From NCBI GenBank assembly GCA_964504665.1, contig CAZDEH010000005.1, positions 1-60,302 on the forward strand: a stretch of DNA of 60,302 nt. Direction: 5' to 3'. This DNA comes from STC-54 sp964504665 (lineage in GTDB: Bacteria; Patescibacteriota; Microgenomatia; Daviesbacterales; UBA10151). The stretch's first letter is position 1. Every line of letters starts with the position of its first letter. Positions 14,411 to 22,804 of this stretch are shown piece by piece. The notes below the pieces were generated by a model, which saw nothing but the letters and a program-made list of their open reading frames with translations, did not search any database and had not been told where the DNA came from. The position numbers and the translations under genes were made by a program.

Positions 14411-14739
14411 AAAACAGACAAAGAAGGCATTTCAAAATTAGAAAACATGTAATTGGAACAAGTGATTGCCCGAGGCTTTGTGTATTTCGGTCTAACACAC
14501 ATATTTATGCTCAAATTATTGATGATAGTTTGGGAAAAACACTCGTGGCTGACTCTGACATTAAACCTGGGACAACCACAAATAAAACCGATAAGGCATA
14601 TGAGGTTGGTAAGATATAAGCAGAAGTAGCTTCCAAAAAAGGAATTACAAAGATTGTCTATGATCGGGGTGGGTTTTTATATCACGGGAGAATTGCAAAA
14701 CTGGCAGAAGGAGCCAGAGCAGGAGGTTTAAAGTTCTAA
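14407..14739 (+). pseudogene. rplR: 50S ribosomal protein L18, interrupted by an in-frame TAA
   Basis: L18 carries 5S rRNA into the central protuberance and is essential in most bacteria. The frame starts MKNRQRRHFKIRKHVIGT, has RLCVFRSNTHIYAQIIDD and AYEVGKI, then hits TAA at 14617-14619. The same frame continues AEVASKKGITKIVYDRGGFLYHGRIAKLAEGARAGGLKF, exactly the C-terminal half of L18, to a TAA at 14737. Family members have a leucine at the stop position, so TTA to TAA is a one-base change. Either the assembly has an error, or the protein is made by readthrough or as two pieces. Confidence 0.93.
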
Positions 14740-14740
14740 T

Positions 14741-15196
14741 ATGAATCCTGATTATCAACAATCTGAATATTTAGAGAAAGTAGTCCAAGTGAACCGGGTT
14801 TCCAAAAAAACTAAAGGTGGAGATAAAAGATCGTTGTCGGTTATTGTGGTAGTTGGGGACCGCAAAGGAAAGGTTGGTGTAGGTCTTGGCAAGGCTGCCG
14901 ATGTACAATCAGCTGTTCGGAAAGCAACTGCTTATGCTAAAAAACATTTAATAACTGTTCCCCTTAGAGAGAATAGAACTATTCCTCATGGAATTAATAT
15001 AAAGCTTGGTGCAGCTAGGGTCATGTTAAAACCGGCTCCGGCAGGAACCGGTATTATTGCTGGTGGTGCTGTTAGGGTGGTTGTGGAAGCTGCCGGAATT
15101 TCTGATATTGTTTCTAAAATACTGGGAACAAAGAATCAGGCTTCCAATGTTTATGCTACTTTGGAGGCCTTGGGGAGGTTGAAAAACAAAAAATGA
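14741..15196 (+). CDS. rpsE: 30S ribosomal protein S5
   Basis: S5 acts in decoding accuracy. The double-stranded-RNA-binding N-domain has VNRVSKKTKGGDKRSLSVIVVVGD; the C-domain has RENRTIPHGI and LKPAPAGTGIIAGGAVR. At 151 residues it is normal, slightly short at the N-terminus. No rpmD follows; rplO starts four bases before its end. Confidence 0.97.
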   Translation: MNPDYQQSEYLEKVVQVNRVSKKTKGGDKRSLSVIVVVGDRKGKVGVGLGKAADVQSAVRKATAYAKKHLITVPLRENRTIPHGINIKLGAARVMLKPAPAGTGIIAGGAVRVVVEAAGISDIVSKILGTKNQASNVYATLEALGRLKNKK

Positions 15197-15633
15197 AACT
15201 AAATAGTTTGTTAAAGTTAACAGATAGAAAAAAGAAAATAGTTGGTAGAGGGCTTGGTTCCGGTAAGGGTAAAACTGCCGGTCGGGGGACAAAAGGACAA
15301 AAAGCCAGAGGAAGAATACCGGTTGGGTTTATTGGAGGTACACTACCTTTATATAAAAGATTACCTTACAATCGAGGGCAACGGAATCGGAAATCACAGT
15401 CAAATACACTCGCCATAAATATTTCAAAGTTACAAAACTTTAAATCCGGTTCAGAAGTAGATTTACAAAGTTTAATTAATGCAAATATTGTGAGTATTAA
15501 TGACGCCAAAAAAAGAGGGGTAAAGATTGTAGGAAGCGGTGTCGTTCCCGCTAAACTTACGGTTAAAGTTAAGGTGAGTGCGGTAGCGGGAAAAATGATT
15601 GAGAAAGCAGAAGGAAAGGTGGTTTGTGGATAG
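15193..15633 (+). CDS. rplO: 50S ribosomal protein L15
   Basis: L15 is a late-assembly protein near domain II of 23S rRNA. The N-terminal glycine-rich GRGLGSGKGKTAGRGTKGQKAR and FIGGTLPLYKRLPYNRGQ are diagnostic. Length 146. The gene directly follows rpsE, without the usual rpmD between them. Confidence 0.97.
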   Translation: MKLNSLLKLTDRKKKIVGRGLGSGKGKTAGRGTKGQKARGRIPVGFIGGTLPLYKRLPYNRGQRNRKSQSNTLAINISKLQNFKSGSEVDLQSLINANIVSINDAKKRGVKIVGSGVVPAKLTVKVKVSAVAGKMIEKAEGKVVCG

Positions 15634-16912
15634 TATCCTTGCCCCCATCATTAATTCCTTAAAGATCTCTGAGCTTCGTCGAAAAATTATTATAACCACA
15701 ATCATTATCATCATCTACCGGATTGCGTCCCACATTCCTATTAGCGGCGTTGATTTACAAGCCTTGCAGGCTCTTTTTAATAGTAACCAATTTCTAGGAC
15801 TTTTGGATATTTTTTCCGGTGGTGCTTTAGTTAATTTTTCCGTACTTTCACTTGGACTAAATCCTTATATTAATGCTTCAATCATTTTGCAGTTGTTAAC
15901 AATGGTCATTCCTTCCCTGGAGGCATTATCAAAAGAGGGTGAATACGGTCGGCAAAAAATTAATCAATACACACGTTACTTAACAGTCCCTTTGGCAATT
16001 GTTCAATCTATCGGGATGTTTACGTTGCTGAAAAATCAGGGTATTGTACTCGATATTACCCCTGTCTCAATACTGGCAATTATTATAACAATGACAGCCG
16101 GGACAATTTTGGCAATGTGGTTGGGAGAACTTATTACCGAATATGGAATCGGTAACGGAATCTCTCTTTTGATTTTCGTTGGAATCGTAGCCCGTGCTCC
16201 GGTCGCTTTTTTTCAGACAATTTCTATTACAGATCAACAACAAATCATAAATTTATTAATTTTCGGAGCTTTAGCTGTAGCAATGACTGCAGGAATTGTT
16301 TTTATTAACGAAGGACGGAGACAAATCATGATTCAATATGCCAGAAGATTTGTCGGCGGTAGAGAAGTGGGTGGATCTTTTACTTATTTGCCTCTCCGTG
16401 TTAATCAGGCGGGAGTCATCCCGATTATTTTTGCTGTTTCTTTAGTTCTGGTTCCCAGTTTTGGTGGACAATATTTATCACAAGCTGCAAATCCGCAAAT
16501 ACAAAATATCGGTAGATGGCTTGCAGCTAATTTTGACTCTTTGTCGATGACATATAATTTAGTTTATTTTCTGTTGGTGATTGGTTTTACATATTTTTAT
16601 ACCGCTGTTATTTTTAACCCGGTTAAGATTGCTGACGATATAAAAAAATCAGGAGCTTTTATTGCCGGTATCAGACCTGGCGTGGCAACAGCGGCTTATT
16701 TGAATCATATTTTGGTAAGAATTACTTTGGCAGGAGCGGTTTTTTTAGGTACAGTGGCGATTTTACCATCACTAGTTTCCCAAATGACAGGGGTTCAGAC
16801 TTTAGCAATTGGCGGAACAGGTCTTTTGATTGTTGTGTCCGTTGTTTTAGATACTGCCAAACAATTTGAAAGTAAATTAGTAGAACAGCGTTATGAGGGA
16901 TTTTTAAAATAA
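15626..16912 (+). CDS. secY: Preprotein translocase channel subunit SecY
   Basis: SecY forms the protein-conducting channel of the inner membrane. Ten hydrophobic helices are predictable. Family landmarks are IYRIASHIPISGVD before helix 1's plug region, LGLNPYINASIILQLL, and the cytoplasmic loop GREVGGSFTYLPLRVNQAGVIPIIFA. The C-terminus is ESKLVEQRYEGFLK. A GTG at 15626 behind AAGGAAAGGTGG is chosen; ATG 15599 is an alternative that adds nine hydrophilic residues and overlaps rplO by 35 bases. The position after rplO is the standard one. Confidence 0.95.
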   Translation: MDSILAPIINSLKISELRRKIIITTIIIIIYRIASHIPISGVDLQALQALFNSNQFLGLLDIFSGGALVNFSVLSLGLNPYINASIILQLLTMVIPSLEALSKEGEYGRQKINQYTRYLTVPLAIVQSIGMFTLLKNQGIVLDITPVSILAIIITMTAGTILAMWLGELITEYGIGNGISLLIFVGIVARAPVAFFQTISITDQQQIINLLIFGALAVAMTAGIVFINEGRRQIMIQYARRFVGGREVGGSFTYLPLRVNQAGVIPIIFAVSLVLVPSFGGQYLSQAANPQIQNIGRWLAANFDSLSMTYNLVYFLLVIGFTYFYTAVIFNPVKIADDIKKSGAFIAGIRPGVATAAYLNHILVRITLAGAVFLGTVAILPSLVSQMTGVQTLAIGGTGLLIVVSVVLDTAKQFESKLVEQRYEGFLK

Positions 16913-17448
16913 TGAAAATACTACTAATTGGTCCACAAGGATCCGGTAAAACAACACAAGCAAAGATCTTAGCCCAAAAGTTAGGGCTTAAATTTTCAGG
17001 TACAGGTGAAATGCTTAGAGAAATTGCTAAAGAGGGTGGTCCTGAAGCCGAAAAATTAAACGAAATATTTGCGACAGGTAAATTGCTTGACGATCAGACA
17101 ATCTGCAGATTAGTTAAAGAAACACTAAGCGACTCTGATTATCGAAATGGGTTTATTATTGACGGTTATCCAAGGACTATACAACAAAAAAATATTTTTG
17201 ATCCAAACTTTGATATCGTTTTTTATATCAAAATTACTGATAAAGAAGCAATAAGAAGACTGGTAAATAGAGGTAGGTTTGACGATACCCCTGAAGTGAT
17301 CAAAAACAGGTTGGATCTTTATCATCAAGAAACCGGACCACTGCTTGACATTTTTTTAAATGAAGGCAAGCTATGGGTGGTGGAAGGTGAGCAATCTATA
17401 GAGGCAGTTACTGAGCAGATCTTCAAGCGCCTTAATCTAAAAATTTAA
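16912..17448 (+). CDS. adk: Adenylate kinase, short-lid form
   Basis: Catalyses ATP + AMP = 2 ADP. The P-loop GPQGSGKT is at residues 7-14, the AMP-binding region has SGTGEMLREIAKEGG, and DGYPRTIQQ is the conserved Arg loop. The lid is very short (RLVNRGRFDDTPEVIKNRL), without the zinc-bearing insertion of long forms; at 178 residues the protein is about 35 shorter than the E. coli enzyme. The ATG overlaps the secY stop by one base. Confidence 0.94.
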   Translation: MKILLIGPQGSGKTTQAKILAQKLGLKFSGTGEMLREIAKEGGPEAEKLNEIFATGKLLDDQTICRLVKETLSDSDYRNGFIIDGYPRTIQQKNIFDPNFDIVFYIKITDKEAIRRLVNRGRFDDTPEVIKNRLDLYHQETGPLLDIFLNEGKLWVVEGEQSIEAVTEQIFKRLNLKI

Positions 17449-17449
17449 T

Positions 17450-18235
17450 ATGGGAAAGCGATCAAGGTTGAAATCGAGTACAGTAGCGATTAGAACTGAG
17501 CCAGAAATTAGTTATCTTCGAGAAAGCGGAAGGATTACAGCATTGGCTCTAAAAAAAGCAATTAGTTTCGCAAAAGTCGGAGTGAGCTTAATAGAAATTG
17601 ATAAAATTGCCGAAGAGGAAATTCTACGTCTTGGAGGGCAAGCATCTTTTAAAAGCGTACCGGGATATTTTTGGGCTACGTGTTTAACAGTTAATGAAGA
17701 AGTTGTTCATGGGATCCCCCGGGACATCAGGTTGAATAATGGTGATGTTTTAAGTATCGATTTAGGTGCAAATTATAAAGGTTGGCATACAGACTCTGCT
17801 TGGACAATAATAGTTGGCTCAGGGGATAGTGAGAAAAAAAGATTTTTACGTATTGGGGAAGAAACCCTATGGAAATCTATTGCAGAGTGTAAAAAAGAAA
17901 ATCAAATTGGTGATATTTCAGCTACCATTCAATCTGGCATTGAACAAGCAGGATACAGTGTAGTAAAGAGTTTGTCAGGTCACGGCGTCGGAAGAAAACC
18001 GCACGAAGAACCGGTTATCCCTGAATATGGTAGTTTTAAAACAGGTATGTTTTTGAAATCAGGTATGAGTTTAGCAATAGAAGTGATCTATACTGAAGGT
18101 AAAGGTGATATCTATCAAAAAGAAGATAACTGGACATTAGCCTCAGTTGATAAATCTCTTGGAGGTCTTTTTGAGATGAGCGTTATTGTAAATAAAGAGA
18201 AAGCTAATGTGTTGACAGACTGGAGAAAGGTATAA
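17450..18235 (+). CDS. map: Methionine aminopeptidase type I
   Basis: Removes the initiator methionine from nascent proteins. The five metal ligands are visible: the two aspartates in SIDLGANYKGWHTDSAWT, the histidine in LSGHGVGRKPHEEP, and glutamates in LAIEVIY and FEMSVIV. The N-terminal ISYLRESGRITALALKKA is typical. At 261 residues it is normal. It starts one base after the adk stop. Confidence 0.96.
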   Translation: MGKRSRLKSSTVAIRTEPEISYLRESGRITALALKKAISFAKVGVSLIEIDKIAEEEILRLGGQASFKSVPGYFWATCLTVNEEVVHGIPRDIRLNNGDVLSIDLGANYKGWHTDSAWTIIVGSGDSEKKRFLRIGEETLWKSIAECKKENQIGDISATIQSGIEQAGYSVVKSLSGHGVGRKPHEEPVIPEYGSFKTGMFLKSGMSLAIEVIYTEGKGDIYQKEDNWTLASVDKSLGGLFEMSVIVNKEKANVLTDWRKV

Positions 18236-18245
18236 ACTCATAGTC

Positions 18246-18274
18246 TTGTAATTTGAGGCTATTTTTGTTAAAAT
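18246..18274 (+). promoter_or_regulatory. Internal promoter before infA
   Basis: TTGTAA (18246-18251), 17 bp, TAAAAT (18269-18274). The ATG of infA is at 18285, so the transcript would carry only about four leader bases. It divides the spc part from the infA/alpha part of the cluster. Confidence 0.6.
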
Positions 18275-18284
18275 ATTAAATTAC

Positions 18285-18527
18285 ATGGATCAGGATACAA
18301 TTGAGGTTGAAGGAAAGATTATCGCGGTTCTGCCAAATACTCTGTTTAGGGTGGAAATTGATAGAGCTTCTGATTTGCCGGAGCTTGTGGGGAAGACGAT
18401 TTTGGCCCATATTTCAGGTAAAATGCGGTTACATTATATTAAACTTTTGACAGGTGACCGGGTGAGGATGGAGATGAGTCCGAAATATGATCTGACGAAA
18501 GCGAGAATTACTTTTAGGTTAAAATAA
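18285..18527 (+). CDS. infA: Translation initiation factor IF-1
   Basis: An S1/OB-fold protein that binds the ribosomal A site during initiation. Residues 5-20 (TIEVEGKIIAVLPNTLFRVEI), GKTILAHISGKMRLHYIKLLTGDRV and MEMSPKYDLTKARITFR are diagnostic. At 80 residues it is eight longer than the usual 72 because of an insertion around RASDLPELV. It has its own promoter. Confidence 0.97.
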   Translation: MDQDTIEVEGKIIAVLPNTLFRVEIDRASDLPELVGKTILAHISGKMRLHYIKLLTGDRVRMEMSPKYDLTKARITFRLK

Positions 18528-18537
18528 ATAAATATAT

Positions 18538-18654
18538 ATGAAAGTACAAGCAAGTATTAAAAAAAGATGTAAATTTTGTGAAGTTGTAAAACGAGAAGGT
18601 ACCCTTTATGTTATTTGTCCAAGAGATCCGAGGCACAAACAGCGTCAAGGATAA
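18538..18654 (+). CDS. rpmJ: 50S ribosomal protein L36
   Basis: A 38-residue zinc ribbon: KVQASIKKRCKFCEVVKREG then VICPRDPRHKQRQG supplies the Cys-Cys-Cys-His zinc ligands. Order infA-rpmJ-rpsM is the standard one. The start ATG is ten bases after infA. Confidence 0.96.
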   Translation: MKVQASIKKRCKFCEVVKREGTLYVICPRDPRHKQRQG

Positions 18655-18661
18655 TAAAATT

Positions 18662-19057
18662 ATGAGAATTGCCGGAGTAAATTTACCTGATAATAAAAGA
18701 GTTGATATAGGGATTACTTATCTTTTTGGGATAGGGAGATCAAACGTATCAGCAGTACTTAAAGAAGCGGGAGTTGATGCCGCAAAAAGAATAAAAGACT
18801 TAACTGAAGAAGAAGTTGGTAAGCTGCAAAAAGCTTTAGATAAAGTTAAAATTGAAGGTGATCTAAGACAGGAAATTAATCAAAATATCAGAAGACTTGA
18901 AGAAATTGGGACTTACCGGGGGTCAAGACACCGGAAAGGTTTACCTGCTAGGGGGCAGCGGACCAGATCTAATGCCAGAACCAAACGGGGTAAAAGGAAA
19001 ACAGTAGGAACAGTCAGGAAAGAAGCAGAAGTGAAAGCCGCTCCAAAGACAACTTAA
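18662..19057 (+). CDS. rpsM: 30S ribosomal protein S13
   Basis: S13 binds the head and P-site tRNA. MRIAGVNLPDNKRVDIGITYLFGIGRS sets the start at 18662 rather than an upstream frame opening at 18608. The tail has GTYRGSRHRKGLPARGQRTRSNARTKRG. Length 131, slightly long at the C-terminus. Confidence 0.97.
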   Translation: MRIAGVNLPDNKRVDIGITYLFGIGRSNVSAVLKEAGVDAAKRIKDLTEEEVGKLQKALDKVKIEGDLRQEINQNIRRLEEIGTYRGSRHRKGLPARGQRTRSNARTKRGKRKTVGTVRKEAEVKAAPKTT

Positions 19058-19064
19058 CAAAAAT

Positions 19065-19475
19065 ATGGCTAAAGTACAAATTAAAAAAACAATTAAACAG
19101 GTCAAAGCTAAGAAAGCGACAATAAAAGATGTAACATCGGGCAGAGTTTATGTCACTGCTACTTTCAATAATACTTTAGTGACTATTACTGACAACAAAG
19201 GTAACACAATTGCTTGGAGTAGTGCCGGGGCATCGGGATTTAAAGGTGCCAGAAAATCAACTCCATTTGCTGCAATTACTGCTGTGGAGAAAGTTGCAAC
19301 GAAGGCGAAATCTATGGGTATGGTTTCAGCAGAAGTATATATTAAAGGTCCCGGTTCAGGACGTGATGCGGCGATTAGGGCTCTTAAATCAGCCGGATTA
19401 AATATTACAATGATTGCTGATGTTACACCAGTTCCACATAACGGTACCAGGGCTAAAAAGAAAAGGAGAGTTTAA
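19065..19475 (+). CDS. rpsK: 30S ribosomal protein S11
   Basis: S11 lies on the platform at the mRNA exit. Blocks GRVYVTATFNNTLVTITD, SSAGASGFKGARKSTPFAA, KGPGSGRDAAIRAL and the C-terminal DVTPVPHNGTRAKKKRRV are canonical. Length 136. Confidence 0.98.
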   Translation: MAKVQIKKTIKQVKAKKATIKDVTSGRVYVTATFNNTLVTITDNKGNTIAWSSAGASGFKGARKSTPFAAITAVEKVATKAKSMGMVSAEVYIKGPGSGRDAAIRALKSAGLNITMIADVTPVPHNGTRAKKKRRV

Positions 19476-20078
19476 GTGGCTAGATATACCGGACCAAAAA
19501 GAAAATTAAGTAGACGTGAGGGAGTTGCATTATTTGCTAAAGATGCAGCCTTTATTGAAAGAAAAGGGGCAGTTATTCCGGGCTTTCATGGAACCAGAAG
19601 AGCCAGAAAGCAATCAGAATATGGCTTACAACTTAGGGAAAAACAAAAAGCAAAAAGAATGTTTGGATTAATGGAAAGGCAGTTTGCCAATTATGTGAAG
19701 AAAGCTAACAAAAGCCGCGGAAATACAGGTGAAAAGTTGTTATCACTTTTGGAAACGAGATTAGATAATGTGATTTACCGTTTGGGATTTAGCTCATCCC
19801 GGGCTTTTGCCAGGCAAATTGTGTCGCACGGTCATGTTAGCGTAGATAGTAAAAAAGTGACGATCCCTTCTTATCAACTGAAACTAGGAGCAACTGTTGC
19901 TATTTTAGGTAAAATGTCGGATAATACGGAGGTTCGAAAGAGTTTATCTTCGGACGTGACCTTGCCAGAGTGGTTGGAGCGGAAAGCCATAGTGGGCAAG
20001 GTTTTGCGATTGCCAAAACGCGACGAGATGGAACAGGGGATAAACGAAAAACTTATTGTGGAGTATTACAGCAGATAA
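19476..20078 (+). CDS. rpsD: 30S ribosomal protein S4
   Basis: S4 nucleates 16S rRNA folding and acts as translational repressor of the alpha operon in E. coli. The gene starts with GTG directly after the rpsK stop. MARYTGPKRKLSRREG is the N-terminus without the zinc cysteines; the S4 RNA-binding domain has RLDNVIYRLGFSSSRAFARQIVSHGHV. At 200 residues it is normal. Confidence 0.97.
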   Translation: MARYTGPKRKLSRREGVALFAKDAAFIERKGAVIPGFHGTRRARKQSEYGLQLREKQKAKRMFGLMERQFANYVKKANKSRGNTGEKLLSLLETRLDNVIYRLGFSSSRAFARQIVSHGHVSVDSKKVTIPSYQLKLGATVAILGKMSDNTEVRKSLSSDVTLPEWLERKAIVGKVLRLPKRDEMEQGINEKLIVEYYSR

Positions 20079-20090
20079 ATTTATGATTTT

Positions 20091-21002
20091 ATGTTAAATT
20101 TTAAAATTAAAACAATTGCAGAAAATAGTAACAAAGGTACTTTTGAAATGGATCCCATGGAGCGTGGATTTGGGCATACAGTTGGTAATTGCCTGAGAAG
20201 AGTTTTATTAACTGCACTTCCCGGAGCAGCTATTTCAACAGTGAAGATTGACGGAGTTTCTCATCAATTTTCTACTATCACCGGAGTATCAGAAGACGTT
20301 ATTCAAATAATACTAAATCTAAAACTGGTTAGGTTAAAAGTTTTTTCTGATGGTCCTGTGAAGCTGTCTTTAAAAATAAGTGGTAAAAAAGAAGTGACAG
20401 CCAAAGATATCGAAGTTTTGAGCGGGGGAGAAATTGTTAACCCCACTCAACATATTTGCTCACTCACCAGCCCTTCTGCTAAATTAAATATTGAGATGAT
20501 TGCAGAGAAAGGTGTTGGATATATTGGGGCAGATGAAAAGAAAACTCAAGAAATTGGTGTAATGTCAATTGATTCTATTTTTACTCCTGTTTTATCTGTT
20601 GATTATAAAATAGAACCAACTAGGGTAGGTAGAAGTTCTAACTTTGATAAACTAATTATGGATATTGAAACAGATGGAACTACTTCTCCACTGGAAGCTT
20701 TGAACGAAGCAGCTAAAATTTTAAGCATTTATTTTCGTCAAATATACGAACCATCTTTTGAAGGTGAGGAGGTTATTATTGAACCTACCGTTTCCGAAGA
20801 TGTGCTAAAGATGAGTGTGGAAGAACTGGATTTACCGGTTAGGATTACAAACGCACTAAAGGCTGTTGACATTAATATGGTTGGTGAGTTAGTAATAACT
20901 CCCAGAGTGACTCTTCTAAAAGCTAAAAACTTAGGAGTTCAATCTTTAACTCTAATTACAGAGAAGTTAGCAGAAAGGGGTTTAACCTTAAGTGAGGCAT
21001 AA
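20091..21002 (+). CDS. rpoA: DNA-directed RNA polymerase subunit alpha
   Basis: Alpha dimerises to start polymerase assembly and contacts promoter DNA and regulators. The N-terminal domain has EMDPMERGFGHTVGNCLRRVLLTALPGAA; residues 180-225 carry VGRSSNFDKLIMDIETDGTTSPLEAL. The C-terminal domain begins after a short linker with MSVEELDLPVRITNALK and ends with LAERGLTLSEA. Length 303, normal for compact bacteria. Confidence 0.97.
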   Translation: MLNFKIKTIAENSNKGTFEMDPMERGFGHTVGNCLRRVLLTALPGAAISTVKIDGVSHQFSTITGVSEDVIQIILNLKLVRLKVFSDGPVKLSLKISGKKEVTAKDIEVLSGGEIVNPTQHICSLTSPSAKLNIEMIAEKGVGYIGADEKKTQEIGVMSIDSIFTPVLSVDYKIEPTRVGRSSNFDKLIMDIETDGTTSPLEALNEAAKILSIYFRQIYEPSFEGEEVIIEPTVSEDVLKMSVEELDLPVRITNALKAVDINMVGELVITPRVTLLKAKNLGVQSLTLITEKLAERGLTLSEA

Positions 21003-21477
21003 TGTTTATGGTAAACACCTTGGAAGAGATAAAAATCAACGTACAGCCCTTTTTAGAGGGTTAATCCGCTCCCTGATCTTGCAAGGTTATATTGTTTCTA
21101 CAGAAGCCAAAATTAAATCTATTAAAGGTTTAGTAGATAAATTATTTGTTAAAGCCAAAAAAGGTGATCAAGCTTCATTAAATGTTTTGACCCGCACCAT
21201 TTTTCAAGCCGACGTTACCAAAAAAATTATCGAACTGGCAAAAGGATTTAAAACCAAAAACTCAGGTTTTACAGAAACAGTCAGACTTGGGATGAGGCAA
21301 GGAGATGGTAGTATGATGATGAGGATGAGCTTGATTAATGAGTCATCAGTCGTCAGTCGTCAGCCATCAGACGTCAAAGAAGAAAAAATAGTGGAGAAAA
21401 AAGAAGAAGTAGAATCTAAAGAAGAAATAACGAAACCTGAAAAAAAAGAAAAAAAGACGAGAAGGGTTAAAAAATAA
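20992..21477 (+). CDS. rplQ: 50S ribosomal protein L17
   Basis: L17 sits near the exit tunnel. MRHNVYGKHLGRDKNQRTALFRGLIRSLI is diagnostic. A GTG start overlaps the rpoA end by 11 bases. The core ends about residue 115; the following SSVVSRQPSDVKEE is encoded by a seven-base tandem repeat (21344-21378), and then comes a lysine- and glutamate-rich tail. The total of 161 residues is about 40 longer than usual. Confidence 0.95.
   Translation: MRHNVYGKHLGRDKNQRTALFRGLIRSLILQGYIVSTEAKIKSIKGLVDKLFVKAKKGDQASLNVLTRTIFQADVTKKIIELAKGFKTKNSGFTETVRLGMRQGDGSMMMRMSLINESSVVSRQPSDVKEEKIVEKKEEVESKEEITKPEKKEKKTRRVKK
21344..21378. repeat. Seven-base tandem repeat in the rplQ tail
   Basis: Five consecutive heptads related to CGTCAGT (CATCAGT, CGTCAGT, CGTCAGC, CATCAGA, CGTCAAA). 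Similar heptads flank the hairpin inside recX (55858-55905). Period seven keeps changing the codon phase, so this is a DNA-level repeat, not a peptide repeat. Confidence 0.8.
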
Positions 21478-21480
21478 TAT

Positions 21481-21918
21481 ATGTCCACAAATGCATTAAA
21501 AGCCTCGGAAATTAAAAGAAACTGGCATCTAATTGATGCTAAAGGGAAAATTTTGGGGAGATTATCCACTGAAATAGCCACTTTGTTGATGGGGAAGAAT
21601 AAACCAAATTATGTTAGCTATTTAGATTGTGGTGACTATGTTGTGGTTATAAATGCAAAATCAGTCAAAATAACAGGTAAAAAAGAATCTCAAAAGATCT
21701 ATACCAGACACTCAGGTTATCCCAATGGTTTAAGGCAAGAAAGTTTATCTGCCTTGCGCGCCCGAAAGCTGGAAGATATTATTATGCATGCAGTTAAAGG
21801 GATGATTCCGAAAACTAAATTAGGTAGAGATATGATTACAAAACTACATGTTTATGGAGGGGGCGAACACCCATATAAAAATCAATTGAAAGTTGAGGAT
21901 AAAGAGCATGCTAAATAA
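21481..21918 (+). CDS. rplM: 50S ribosomal protein L13
   Basis: L13 is an early-assembly protein. WHLIDAKGKILGRLSTEIATLLMGKNKPNY, GDYVVVINAKSVKITGKK, YTRHSGYPNGLRQ and AVKGMIPKTKLGRDMITKLHVYGGGEHPY are canonical. Length 145. Its end overlaps rpsI by 11 bases. Confidence 0.98.
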   Translation: MSTNALKASEIKRNWHLIDAKGKILGRLSTEIATLLMGKNKPNYVSYLDCGDYVVVINAKSVKITGKKESQKIYTRHSGYPNGLRQESLSALRARKLEDIIMHAVKGMIPKTKLGRDMITKLHVYGGGEHPYKNQLKVEDKEHAK

Positions 21919-22306
21919 AGTACCGGTCCAAACTACAGGTAGAAGAAAAGAAGCAGTAGCCAGAGTCAGAGTTATGGAAGGTAACAGTCAGATAATTGTT
22001 AATGGAAAACCCATTGCGGAAATATTCCGTGGACAAATTTTTCAAAGACGTTATTTAAAACCTTTTGAAATCACTAAGACAATTGGTAAGTATACTGCTA
22101 CTTGTAAGGTTAGTGGTGGTGGACAGATGGCCCAACTTGATGCTGTAGTTCATGGGCTCGCCAGATCATTAGCTAAAATCTCCTCTGGTTTTAAAGATGA
22201 GGTCAAAAAAGCAGGACTCTTAACCCGTGATCCCAGAGCCAGAGAAAGAAGAAAATTTGGCTTAGCCCATGGCGCCAGAGCTAAAAAACAATCTCCAAAA
22301 AGATAA
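21908..22306 (+). CDS. rpsI: 30S ribosomal protein S9
   Basis: S9 reaches the P-site tRNA with its C-terminal tail. TTGRRKEAVARVRVMEGN sets the start at 21908. KVSGGGQMAQLDAVVHGLARSLAK and RDPRARERRKFGLAHGARAKKQSPKR identify the protein; the usual terminal FSKR is SPKR here. Length 132. It is the last gene of the ribosomal cluster and faces a convergent gene seven bases on. Confidence 0.97.
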   Translation: MLNKVPVQTTGRRKEAVARVRVMEGNSQIIVNGKPIAEIFRGQIFQRRYLKPFEITKTIGKYTATCKVSGGGQMAQLDAVVHGLARSLAKISSGFKDEVKKAGLLTRDPRARERRKFGLAHGARAKKQSPKR

Positions 22307-22312
22307 TAAGTT

Positions 22313-22804
22313 TCAATTAGTAGATATATTAAGAGGTATTACTGTTTGTTTGGGGTTGGTTAAAAAAACACCATTGAAGATAGCTTTTCTTAATATTCTG
22401 CTTTCTGCAAAAGCAAAAGACCCATATCCTAAAAAACTTGATTGTTGTGGAACCTTCTTTAAGAGAAGATTTTTTAATCTAGCCTCTGTTGTATAAAAAA
22501 AGCCCAAAGCTGCTTCTGCCGCAGTAAATTGATCGATTGGCTGCAAGTATTCGCCTAGCTTACTGTCAGTATGTTCGGGATATGATATCTTCTTTGCTTT
22601 TACCAGCATTCTGGAAACCCAAGCCTCTTTTTTATTCCATCTAGAAACCATACCCTGGGAAATATAATATGGATCTACGAGTTGTGTTACTCTTTCATGG
22701 ACAATTGTTGGACTTAGTTGGGGAGATAATTCTTGCAAATTTTCAATACATTTATCAGCAACTTTTAGATTTTGTTCTATCAGATCACGGGAGGCTTCCT
22801 GCAA
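22313..22804 (-). CDS. Unidentified protein, start uncertain
   Basis: A 163-residue frame from a TTG. Predicted mostly helical, with DPYYISQGMVSRWNKKEAWVSRMLVKAKK resembling a helix-turn-helix-like stretch and QFTAAEAALGFFYTTEARLKNLL after it. The same frame stays open upstream of the TTG for about 30 codons without an ATG, suggesting either an unusual start (ATT) or an N-terminally degraded gene. No family is recognised. It is convergent with rpsI. Confidence 0.5.
   Translation of the reverse strand: MQEASRDLIEQNLKVADKCIENLQELSPQLSPTIVHERVTQLVDPYYISQGMVSRWNKKEAWVSRMLVKAKKISYPEHTDSKLGEYLQPIDQFTAAEAALGFFYTTEARLKNLLLKKVPQQSSFLGYGSFAFAESRILRKAIFNGVFLTNPKQTVIPLNISTN

Noticed and set aside
21344..21378. 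Short tandem units that could be mistaken for a CRISPR array
   Set aside because: Units are seven bases with no spacers and lie in the coding tail of rplQ. No cas gene is in the window.
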